Source of the DNA: Pleurostoma richardsiae
Taxonomy: Eukaryota; Ascomycota; Sordariomycetes; Calosphaeriales; Pleurostomataceae
NCBI GenBank assembly: GCA_030052745.1
Contig: JANBVO010000026.1
Span: 372,001 to 436,000, forward strand
Direction of reading: 5' to 3'
DNA: 64,000 nucleotides
The notes under the pieces: generated by a model
What the model was told of the DNA's origin: nothing
Database searches by the model: none
Seen by the model: only the letters and a program-made list of their open reading frames with translations
Shown: piece after piece, positions 12,142-21,792 of the stretch
Layout of the letters: each line of letters begins with the position of its first letter
Numbering within the stretch: position 1 is the stretch's first letter
Program-made: the position numbers and the translations under genes

Positions 12142-13450
12142 ACGCAAAGCAGGGACGTGTACCAACTGAAATACTGTTTGTCGAAAAGCGACTCTCTTTC
12201 CCTCTTGATCGTTCTCTTTCGTGCTGCTCGGGGAGATAGAGGTGCTATGGAGTAGTTAGAGCACCCCAAATCCCAGATGTGTGGCTGAAGCCCTCATGCA
12301 TCTCAGTGGCTCAAACATCAAGAGTCACGGTGCGCTGTGCGGCCTGTGCCCAGAATACTTCCTTTAACAAACAGCTGCAGGAGCTGGCCGCGTGATCAAG
12401 CTTCCCAGCAAACAATGCATGTCCTGACTTCCATTCCCTGAGTTTGGGAATAGCTTCAGTTTGAATAGACATTTGGGCTTTGTTACCACCCTTGGCCTTC
12501 TGCAACTCCCATCTTTGTCGATGGCAATCAACACCCAGGTAGGCAGATAGGTAGGTACATGCGTCTACTAACAAAGAAAGGTGAGAATGGCAGTACTTCC
12601 GTACCGGCTTTTGGCTGTCCGCTATCGGATGGAGGACAAAGTGTGCCAAACTCAAAGCACGCTTCCCCGGACAAGGCTATTTACGGCGCTGCCGCGTCCT
12701 AGATCGCCCGATCTCCATCCATCTCAAAGAGCGAGCGGAATCCTTATCTCGACCGCCTCGATAAGGGTTCTCGGGGTCCTTTTCGGCCCTCCTTTGTCTC
12801 CAGACCGCCATGGTCGGGAGCACCACACTACGCACAATGCAGTAGGTGAGATCGGGGATTATCCGACTGGCTTTTGCCAGGTGAACACGTCGCCCTCGCT
12901 GTCGTCGTTGTCCTACGTCTCTTAATAATAGCTTCGCTCGTCTTTTCCACTCGCCGCTCCGATTTACGTTTCCATGACTAACCGGACCACATGACTCGGC
13001 GCTTCTCACGCTCTCCGGCTCAGTAATTGCTGGCGAGGAGGCCGGCCGGGGTGGATACGCCGGGGAGTTGTCTGAATCTTCTACGTCGCTGCTTGAGATC
13101 CACTCTGTTTTTCTTATAAGATCAATAGGCCTTTGTCGAGACACCTGAGGCTAGAGTTGCCTCTGTTCAACGACAGCATAAGCGAAGACTGAATAGGCTG
13201 ATCACTGATCGGACAACTTATACCTCGTCGACCGTAAGGTAGAAACTCAACAGTCGAACATTGAAAAAGTTTGTTGCCAGACACACTACGATAATCGCCC
13301 CAGGAGATTGGGGAATCAGGGGAATACATTCCCCTCCGACATTGCGAGGAACGGGCATACACAGCGGATCTTAAATTATATCACGGTGTCACCTCGTCGA
13401 GCAAGCAGCCTCCCGCCCGTACAACAGCACGTCTTGTTCCCCGGGCCAAG
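12142..13450. other. Intergenic region, about 1.3 kb
   Basis: No gene is convincingly supported. GGTAGGCAGATAGGTAGGTAC at 12538-12558 repeats the intergenic GGTA word. A minus-strand frame at 12677-13144 has a Ser/Pro/Asp-rich start but no ATG and no splice partner that works. The 3' part must hold the asparaginase promoter. Confidence 0.4.
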
Positions 13451-15165
13451 ATGGGCCAGGTAACCTTCGCTGAGCGGGAGAATCCCGAGTCTAATTACCC
13501 CGAGTCTCGGGTCCTCATCGTCATGACGGGAGGCACCATCTGCATGCAGCCGTCTCCAAATGGCGACGGTCTGGTGCCCATGACCGGATTCCTCGAGAGC
13601 GCCATGGCACCCCGGCCATCGTTCAATGACGCATCGTCGCCACGGGGTAAGTTGCTCCTTACCTTCTGTATTGTGAATCTCGTGTGCCGCGGCAAGACTG
13701 AAATTGTGCAGTGCAGTTACGTGCATATCATCGAGGGGTTGAGAAGACACTCGACAGTCTAAGGACACCTCCCAGTGCCTATTCACGGCATATACGGTAC
13801 GGGATCCTCGAATTCTCGCCGTTGCTGGACTCCAGTTCGATATCTTCGGTCGGCTGGACGGAGATCGCCCAGACCATCCGGGAGAACTATCAGCTGTTCG
13901 ACGGTTTCGTGGTCCTTCACGGCACCGACTCACTTGCCTACTCGGCCTCCGCTCTGTCTTTCATGTTATCTGACTTGGGGAAGCCAGTCGTCCTCACAGG
14001 CTCGCAGGCGTCCATATTTGCTTTGCAGTCAGATGCGGTGGACAACCTCCTTGGGTCCCTGATCATTGCAGGCACCTTTGTCATCCCCGAGGTCTGCCTC
14101 TTCTTCCACCACACACTGTTCCGAGGCAACAGGACGACAAAAGTCTCGGCGTCGTCTTTCGAAGCATTCGCGAGCCCGAACTGTGAGCCCTTGGCGAAAG
14201 TGACGAGCCTGGGAGTCGACGTCAACTGGTCTCTCGTCAGGAGGCCGACCAGGATCGCCGGGTTCGACGTGACCAAGTACCTCGACACAGCACATGTCGC
14301 CTGCTTACGTATCTTCCCTGGTATCCTGCCGGAGATGCTGGACTCGGTGCTGCGCGTCCCGAACCTCCGTGGCCTGATCCTCGAGACCTTCGGCATGGGC
14401 AATGCGCCTGGCGGAGTCGACGGCAGCCTGACAAAGGTCATCCGCTCAGCCGTTGAGCGAGGCATCGTCGTCGTCAACGTCAGCCAGTGCACCAACGGCT
14501 TCGTGTCCCCGCTATACGCGCCCGGTACTGCCCTGGGTAGGGCGGGCGTCGTCTTCGGGCACGACCTCACCACCGAGGCGGCGTTGACCAAACTTTCGTA
14601 CCTCCTCGCCCTGCCGGACTTGAGCTACGCGCAGGTGCAGGCGATGATGGCGCACTCCCTCCGCGGCGAGCTCACCGAGATGGCGCTGCCCGTCTTCTCG
14701 CACCCGGCGGGCAGCCTGGACCTGGCGGTGGGGCGGCTGACGGCGGCGGAGGCGGCCTTCACGGCGCTGGGGTATGCCATCCGGGCGGGCGACCTGCAGG
14801 GGGTGCGGGAGATCCTGCAGGGCGACGAGGTCAGCCACCAGCTGCTCAAACGCGCCGACTACGCGGGCAACACGCCCGTGCACCTGGCGGTGGTGAGCGC
14901 CAGCGAGGAGGTCCTGCGGGAGCTGCTGACGCGGGGGGCGAGCGTGCACGCGCGCAACGCGGCCAACAACACGCCGCTGTTCCTGGCGCAGAAGATGGGC
15001 AACGCGGCGTGCGTGAAGCTGCTGAGGGAGACCGGGGCGCACCTGTGGGAGGAGGAGGAGAAGCTGGCTGCTGCTGCTGCTGCCCCTCTTCCTGCTGGTG
15101 GGCATGCTGGGAGTCTGACCAACGGTGGGGGGGTGAATGGGGACAACACGGGCGGAACGGCGTGA
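13451..15165 (+). CDS. Cytoplasmic L-asparaginase with C-terminal ankyrin repeats
   Basis: Exons are 13451-13646 and 13712-15165, with a 65-bp intron (donor GTAAGT, phase 1), giving 549 aa. It hydrolyses asparagine to aspartate and ammonia. The N-terminal half is a bacterial-type I asparaginase: MTGGTICM near residue 28 carries the first active-site Thr, VLHGTDSLAYSAS near 125 the second Thr-Asp pair, and LTGSQ follows with further conserved positions. The C-terminal third (about 440-530) has two to three ankyrin repeats, seen as NTPVHLAVVSAS and NNTPLFLAQKMGN. It ends in a low-complexity Ala/Gly tail. This is the architecture also annotated as 60-kDa lysophospholipase in animals. Asparaginase activity is the safer call. 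Confidence 0.92.
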
Positions 15166-16274
15166 ACTGCTGCCTGTCTACTCTGGGAAGTGCGTCCCTT
15201 GTTCGGCCTTCTTTCTGGTGATGTGTCTCTACGTTGAGCGTCGGTGTCTGGGAAATAGAAAGACTGGGCGGTAGACTCTTTCCTTGAGAGCCTCGAGGAC
15301 AGCTGGCTACGAGGACGAATGAATTTCACGGCATATTTACTGGCCATGCAGTGCTGCGTCTACTCCTGTATGGTTCCAAGTTGGGACGGCTCCTTGGTAT
15401 CTCGCCGCCTGCTGGCCTCTCGGTGAGGGTATCACGGGGCGACACCTGTCCACACCATCCTAGGAGCTGCAGCCATACTAGGCCCGCCAACGCAGACAAG
15501 CTCCTGTTGGGCTGACCGACATGCGAGGGCGCTCGTAGCTAGATTTATCGCAACGCGGGACCTCGCAGGCATCACCGCAGTAAATACTATGACGGTCCGG
15601 CCGAGAGGCGCCCTGCAGAGATAGAGCTGCTCAACACATGGACAGCTGTGCAACCATCTCTAAGGCCCACTTTGGAGCCTGGAGCTCATAGACATAAGGT
15701 CGATATGTTCCAGTCAGCCTTGTCACGGAGCAAGGGTTCGGCGACCCGCGCCGGGATGGGGGCAAAATGGAGTGAAGCTCGGGGCTTCCGAGGATTCAGG
15801 GTTGAAATATCCACGAGCCTCGTTGGACACCGTACGGATTATATTGCACAGCCTGGAAACAGGCCAGGGTTGAAGGAGCCGTCCGTAGCTTGTTATTGGT
15901 CAGACCGAGCATCTTCCTGCACACCATTCTACCTAGGTATGCAAGGCCCTGCAGGTCAAGGGGCTGATTTTCGTTCGCCGTCGTCGCCTTCCGGTTCGTT
16001 GGGGAGGCTTGCCTCCGCCTTCGGCTGCCTCTCGCTCAGGAACCGTAACAACAGGTTGCAATAAACAGTATCCCTGCCGCGTGCCACCACCCGAAACCGC
16101 GGGTCTATTCATTATTGGTAGGATCTCCTGCTTTAATCCGGTTGGCTCTCGAAACAGGAGGCTCACTCTCGGTGTTCACAGTACTCGCACAGTACTAACC
16201 CTGTGACACATACGACGCCTCCAATCCTCATCAGGTTGGCGGGAAACTGAACGTACAATCTGACGCAAGCGAAA
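15166..16274. other. Intergenic region, about 1.1 kb
   Basis: No gene is supported. A 138-codon plus-strand frame (15648-16064) lacks any domain. A TACCTAGGTA copy lies at about 15930. The last part is the promoter of the esterase-like locus. Confidence 0.45.
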
Positions 16275-17218
16275 ATGACCATCGTACCGGTAATGGCTAA
16301 GGATCCCTCCCCTCCCAACCCGCACACACACACCATCGTCTTCCTTCACGGCCGCGGCGACAACGCCGTCTCTTTGCAAACAGCCTCAGTGCGTCTCGCG
16401 ACTCCCGCGGCTGCTCTCTGAGCGACGCCTTCCCCTCGGTGCGTTGGGTATTTCCGCAAGCGCCCACCCGCGCCCTCGCCAGCGACCCCGGGACGCGATG
16501 GCCGCAGTGGTTCGACGTGTGGGACGTGCGCGACTTCGCATCTCTTGAGGACCTGCAAACCGAGGGCCTGAGAGAAGTGGTGCCTGAGATCTGCGACCTG
16601 CTGGCGCGTGAGGCCGCAGCGCTGGGCGGGCGGTATGACCGCGTCGTGCTGGCGGGCATCAGCATGGGTGCGGCTACCGGGGCACACGTGCTGTTCAACC
16701 TTGACATTCTCGCGGCTGCTGGAGGCAGGCTGGGGGCTTTCATCGGGTTCTCAGGGCGCTGCCCGTTTTCGGGAAGGTCTCTGACGGAGATGAGGAAGAC
16801 TTTGGGTCTCGGTGACGCGCCGAGCCATGACAACGTGATTCGAAAGACGCCTATGTTGTTAGAACATTGCGTCGACGACCCAGTTGTCACGGTACAGAAT
16901 GGACGGAAACTGCGGGACACAATGAGTGCTTTCGGCGCACAGGTGGAATGGAGGGAATATCCCAGTGGGGGACACTGGTTCAATTCGCCAGAAGGAATGG
17001 ATGATGTCGTCCGGTTTTTGAAGCGAGATGTCTTTGTGGAGGATTTGACGACAGCGACCACTATACGGGAATACAGTCCCTATGGTCTTGAGATGCGTAG
17101 TGCAGGAAAAGTGGAGAATATTCAGACTATTGTTTTCCTACTGGCATGGGGTATAGAAAGAGTATATAGAGGCCAAGTTTCCGAGCAATGGACGTCTAGT
17201 CCTTCACTATCAGAGTAG
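16275..17218 (+). pseudogene. Phospholipase/carboxylesterase-family serine esterase, frameshifted
   Basis: An ATG at 16275 opens a frame with the oxyanion-hole motif FLHGRGD near residue 25, but this frame ends at a TGA (16419-16421). The rest of the enzyme continues in the +2 frame: a segment starting FANSLSASRD, then WVFPQAP, the nucleophile elbow GISMGAA, the acid in CVDDPVV and the His in SGGHWF. The switch lies at about 16360-16375. No intron of plausible size fits there (candidates are under 25 bp), so one base appears to be missing. The frame also runs about 55 residues past the usual family end (RFLKRD), with no domain in that tail. The family hydrolyses short acyl or thioester bonds. 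All catalytic residues are still present, so the loss is recent or is a sequence error. Its stop lies 11 bp from the stop of the convergent kinase gene. Confidence 0.75.
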
Positions 17219-17229
17219 CATACCCAACA

Positions 17230-19093
17230 TCAGACAGCATCTCCCGTCTCCCAGCTCATCGTCTCAACTTGTAATTCGAGTTCATAACCACCAAACTCCT
17301 TGAAGAAGGTTCTTACCACCTTGTTGTATCGCATCGGCCACCTAAAGCCCTCAAACATGGCTTTTGTGAATTCCCAGTATTCGGGGAAGTAACCCGAATT
17401 CTCCCAGTCAACAATGCCGGTCACATCCCACCTAACCCTACCATCAAGCTGGGCTACCGGACCAACCAGGATATTTCGGGGGTTGAGGTCTGCATGCGTG
17501 AATACAATGCTGTGTCCTTGGCGGCCGGGGTGATCCGGGAATCTCAAGACCTGGTTGAATGCGTCCTCGTTCACAAAAGGACCGACTGGCTCTGCACCTC
17601 GTATGCGAGTATCTCGGCACTCTTCGCCAAGAGTGTTGCAGACGGACACTGCTGTGTTGCTGGGCCCTGGAATCTTCCGTAACTGGCTGATATACTTCGT
17701 CATATGCTTCGAGATGCACTCAAGATCCTCATCAGACAGAAGTTCGTGGCATTGAGACAAAGGTATCCCGGGAACCTCAGTGATGAGGAGGTATGCCTCA
17801 TGGGACGGAAAATCTTTCGAGTCTTGCCTGGATACAATGTCGAGCGGCTCCGGGGCGGGGATTGAAGTATAACGATGAGCTAGCTGAAGTGCATTGAACT
17901 CGTTCCGAAATCCATCTGGGTCTCCCTGATATTTTAAATAGAGTCCAAATGGGACTTTCTGGACGGTTGAGTGGTCGGCAGGTTTTCCATATAGCAGCCG
18001 TCCTAGCCTCCGCAACAAGCCGTAACCCATGAGACGAATGCTAGAAGGAAACATGAGCCAGACTGAAAAGAAAGCGCCAAAGATCCCTCGACCAATGGCA
18101 CGAAAAGATCTCCATGTTGTGGTTGGGGGCTCGGGTGCAGGTCTAGGCACTGGGGGGGTTTCCAGCGAAGATCCCGAAACGGGTCGCAAAATTTCTGGTG
18201 CGATAGTTCTGGCAAGTTGTAGGTATTGAATGCTCTTGCTGAGCCGAGCCTGGGTTCCGATGAAGCGCGGGTCGACCTTCTGAAGACCAGATCTTGAGTG
18301 GTCACCAAGCAGTGGAAAGTAGCCGTCAATATCGATCGGCTTATCCAATCCAATGATAGAGCAGTTGACCTCGTACTTTGAACAGAATCAGCAGCAAAGA
18401 AGTAAATAGAGGCGTATGGGAACAGCGACGTACCTCAAGCATGGACCCTTGCAGTCGGTCTAACCGAACACGACCTTGAGCAAATTCCCTAGCAGCAGTC
18501 TTCCTAACAAGCCAGTGGCTGCTGTAAGATGACATACACTCAGGATCTGAAGCGTAATCGAGCCACCAATTACGATAAGGTGTTCCGAAGAACGCACCAA
18601 GCATGTCGACTATCGATGGCTGGAGTGAAAATAAGTCAGCTTCTCGACCAGCTTAACCATCCAGGGATACTTTATACATCTGCCGTCCATCCACACGGTA
18701 CCGGAAGGACCGGTTTGACAAGGAGGGGGTCCCAAAAGGTCCCAGTCTTGCCAGTCACGCAACATCTTCCCCCGTCGCGTCTTCTGATCGCATCTTGAGT
18801 TGCCGCATCTGGGTGCGGTGGAGAGGAACCATTTTGGACAGTTTGGAGTGTCAGAATAAGTGGAATCTCAGACCTTGCGACTCTCACTCACTTGAATGAA
18901 TTATATAGGCCCAATCCTGGACGGCTGAGAGCGCATCGCCGTTCGACAATTTCTCAGTTACGTATCGGGCTGCGAGTGTCGGATTGAGGGCGTCAGTAAC
19001 GAAGGAAGAGAGCAATGATCCGGAAGGATGAGGTAAATTAGCAGCCTCAATGAGAGATAGTGCTTTATCCACTGTGTCGCGGCTGGACTCCAT
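17230..19093 (-). CDS. Fungal protein with HNH-like N-terminal segment and APH-type kinase domain
   Basis: Exons are 19093-18892, 18808-18678, 18619-18434 and 18375-17230, giving 554 aa. All phases agree. Residues about 70-110 contain AIRRRDGGRCCVTGKTG, which resembles the start of the HNH nuclease fold (R-D-x-x-C-x-x-TG), but I see no clear His-Asn-His set. A hydrophobic stretch near 264-286 (FGAFFSVWLMF) could be a membrane segment. The C-terminal part is an aminoglycoside-phosphotransferase-like kinase: GLYLKYQ with a possible ATP Lys, the catalytic loop THADLNPRNIL near 466 (HxDxxxxN) and the metal-binding GIVDWENSG. Such kinases phosphorylate small molecules, but the substrate here is unknown. 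An alternative first exon could begin at 19256 (MNPRRTCS...) through an extra splice. I chose the in-frame ATG at 19093. Confidence 0.8.
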
Positions 19094-19425
19094 GGCGGAC
19101 GAGATATTGGTGATGGGTGGCACAGTGGAAGGTATGGCGACATGATCTATCCACGCTGGCGTTCTGTATTAATTTGGCTGCGTTGACTGCAGCACTTAGC
19201 CTTTGTTCTTGAATAATAGTAATACGGAGAGCGCTGCAGGTTCGACGGGGGTTCATTATGACGAATTAATCCTGGCTTATGCGCGGGTACTGATCATTGC
19301 ACAGTGTAACAAAGCCCTCCCGTTAGGAGAAGGTTGTCGTCCCTCATCTACGCATCATGTGATCTGATCTACAAAGCCCCTGGATGTTCACGGTCTTTGT
19401 TGATTTACAGCATCCCAACTTCTCC
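19094..19425. promoter_or_regulatory. Short divergent spacer between the HNH/APH gene and the F-box relic
   Basis: 332 bp separate the two start codons. No promoter element is certain. An extra 5' exon of the minus-strand gene may lie within it (19256-19130). Confidence 0.4.
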
Positions 19426-20569
19426 ATGTCATTAGCGCTGTGGTCTGACTGTCCTAGTTTAACTTTCGAACTCCTTGCTTCGATTGTCTCTTACTTGCCC
19501 AACCGCGATATCGAAGCCTGTGGTTGACATACAGGTTCTTCCATGCCACGGCCAAGCTACGGCTGAACCGGGCCTCCCGCCCAGCTTCAACTACCCCATC
19601 CCGCCCGGCTGGCCCACGACGGGCGAGGGAGAGCGGCTGGTGAAGATGCCGCCCTGGGCTGACAACGAAGACGAGAGAGACATGTGGCGAGGTTTCCGAA
19701 TTGTCATGCGTATGCTCACGGAGCATGCTGAGGAACACCAGGTCTGGAAGCTAATCCTCGATGCCCACCAGCTCGACACGGGACTAAACTGCCGCATCTT
19801 CGAGCGGGCATGCCCCGAGTATGACGAACTCATGGCGCTCCTCCGCCGGCTGGGATTCTGCCGCCTTGATCTCGCCCTGGCTGTCGGGGGGCAGGAGTCC
19901 CTAGGGTGGCCGGCCTTCCGCAGCACGTTTCTCAAGCGCGCTCTGGGCGCGATGAGGACCGACCTTGAGCACCTGAGCTTGACCACGGACACGCACCCTG
20001 ATTTGGACACCTGGACTCTCCAGCAGCTCTTCCCCGGGGAGATGATATCGCACCATATGCCACTGTTGAGCACCATCTTCCCCCTGGACCGCTAGCCGTG
20101 CCTACGGCACTTCAGGCTCTCGCGCTTCCTGGCGACGCAGGAGGACCTGTTTTCGCTGCTTTTTGCGCTGCCGCGACGCTGCGATCGCTCGAGCTGGGGA
20201 ACCTTTGGTTCCTATACGGCGTTCGGACACTGGCGCGGGCTGCTGGACGACATGCGCGACAGGCTGAGGCGGCGAGATCGGCCGACCGGCGCCCGGCCAC
20301 GCGTGGCCATCCACGTGGGCGAGATAGATAACTAGCAGCTGCCAGGGCCGGCAGCCTGGGTGGACGCCGAGGTGGCAAGGTTCTTGTACCGGGGGAGGGG
20401 GAAGAACCCGTTTGGGGATCACAACGGTAAGGTCCCGGCCCAGGTTCACAAGGAGCACGCGGGCGTGGTCCGGGATGCGTTCGATCTCGATTTTGAGAGG
20501 CTGGATGTAGATCTACTGGACTTGATGAGGCTGAGGTACATTAAGAAGTCCCCGTTCTTCCTTTCCTAG
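19426..20569 (+). pseudogene. Decayed F-box protein gene
   Basis: The ATG at 19426 begins an F-box (LTFELLASIVSYLPNRDIEA) that ends at a TGA 34 codons on. The next F-box segment (LTYRFFHATAKLRLNR) continues at once in the +1 frame. The homologous middle of about 200 residues known from this fungal family appears to be missing. The frame from about 19575 then gives FNYPIPPGWPTTGEG, KWRG-like and LNCRIFERACPEYDELMALLRR segments and runs to 20093, where TAG sits where relatives carry Trp in DRWPCLRHF. Beyond it the product continues in frame (LRHFRLSRFLATQEDL), moves to another frame for ATLRSLELGNLWFLYG, returns for HWRGLLDDMRDRL, and ends in a third piece, VDAEVARFLY...IKKSPFF, up to 20569. 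Intact relatives are substrate adaptors of SCF ubiquitin ligases. With at least five separate breaks this cannot be a sequencing slip. Confidence 0.82.
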
Positions 20570-21792
20570 ATAGATAGAGGGGTTTCTTCGTAGTAGCGCA
20601 CATGTTTTCATTTTGGAGACATAAAGCGCATGGATCCATGAAGAGAGAGCTGTATGCCTCTTCACCGAGGTGGATCTTGCATCCGGAAAGAAACGCGAAC
20701 ATCTTGAAGCTCGGGCAACTCTTCTATCGCTTATTGGAAAAGTAGCTTTACACCTACGGACGAGGTAAGTCGTACCAGGCCAGCAACCACACCAACACAC
20801 CCTACTTGAAAATGGAACGACGATGGGGGTCTAGAGAGATCGTCAGCCGGAATGTGTACCTGGGCGTCTGAGTGGACAACCAGTTCCAAACGAACGGAGG
20901 CCAACTCCGACGTCTCTAACTGCTCTAGAGTAAGGCCGTACATAAGCGCAGTGGCCAGCGTGACTCATTCTGCTGATCATTCAAACGGCCCTACACTTTA
21001 TTCCCGGGTGGTGAGCGAGCTCTGCCTTGCGGTGAAGTAAATCCTGCAAAGCTTGTGGGAAACGGCAGGCTCACCATGGTGGAGATGGCCATGTCAGCCT
21101 TTTCACCCGAACTTGGTACGTGTCCTGCATGTTAGTTGATCTACACCGTCCACACTCCTGCAGCTGAGAATCCCTCCGTCAGGAACCCCCGCTGGTGCCT
21201 GGTTAGCCAGCCAGCTGCAGGTCACTTGCGTGTGACTTCGGCCAATCCAACGAGAATCCGCTTACTTGGACGGTGAAGGCGCTGCAAGCTGCGTTGCATT
21301 TGATTCCCGTGCGTCAGGCAGAGCCACACCTTCTCCACGCCTGTTCAAAGGCGGCTGCATGCATGCAGGACTCCAGCATAAGAAGAGGCTGTGATACCCT
21401 GCAGGAACCTTTCTGTGCTTTCCAGAGAATGCTTCGCTTGCAGCAACGCGCGGCTAGTTGGGTGGTTCGCAGTCTAAGAGGCAGCCTACGTCGTTTCGCC
21501 ACATCGTTGAATGGCAAAGCCTCTTGTTGCCTCCGCGATAAATACCAGCAACTCAGACCCCAACTTCCTTTGTCTTCTCTCGCAGAGCTGCGCGCCAGAC
21601 ACGATACTGTCTTTTAGTTGGGCTGACGAACTCTGTCTTATTCTTACTTTGAGCCTTTGCCAAGTACCTAAATAGATAGTTTATATATTGAACCCACCAC
21701 CATTTGTGCGGACCTCTCCCCTCGACGAAGAATTGCGAGAGGTTCGCCACGGACTTGGACTACAGTGGACAACTTCTTGCCGATACAGCAAG
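20570..21792. other. Intergenic region, about 1.2 kb
   Basis: No gene is supported. A 114-codon frame (21273-21617) shows no domain and uses rare-looking Cys/Arg-rich codons. The 3' part holds the promoter and leader of the BCS1-like gene (pyrimidine-rich at about 21560-21650). Confidence 0.45.

Noticed and set aside
12677-13144. 155-codon minus-strand frame upstream of the asparaginase, with Ser/Pro/Asp-rich text
   Set aside because: It begins with GTG. The upstream candidate exon (13114-13362) has a donor, but no acceptor joins it in the right phase.
15648-16064. 138-codon plus-strand frame
   Set aside because: No recognisable domain; ends without splice partners.
10386-21792. A secondary-metabolite gene cluster around the adenylation enzyme
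   Set aside because: No polyketide synthase, P450, methyltransferase, transporter or Zn2Cys6 regulator is nearby.
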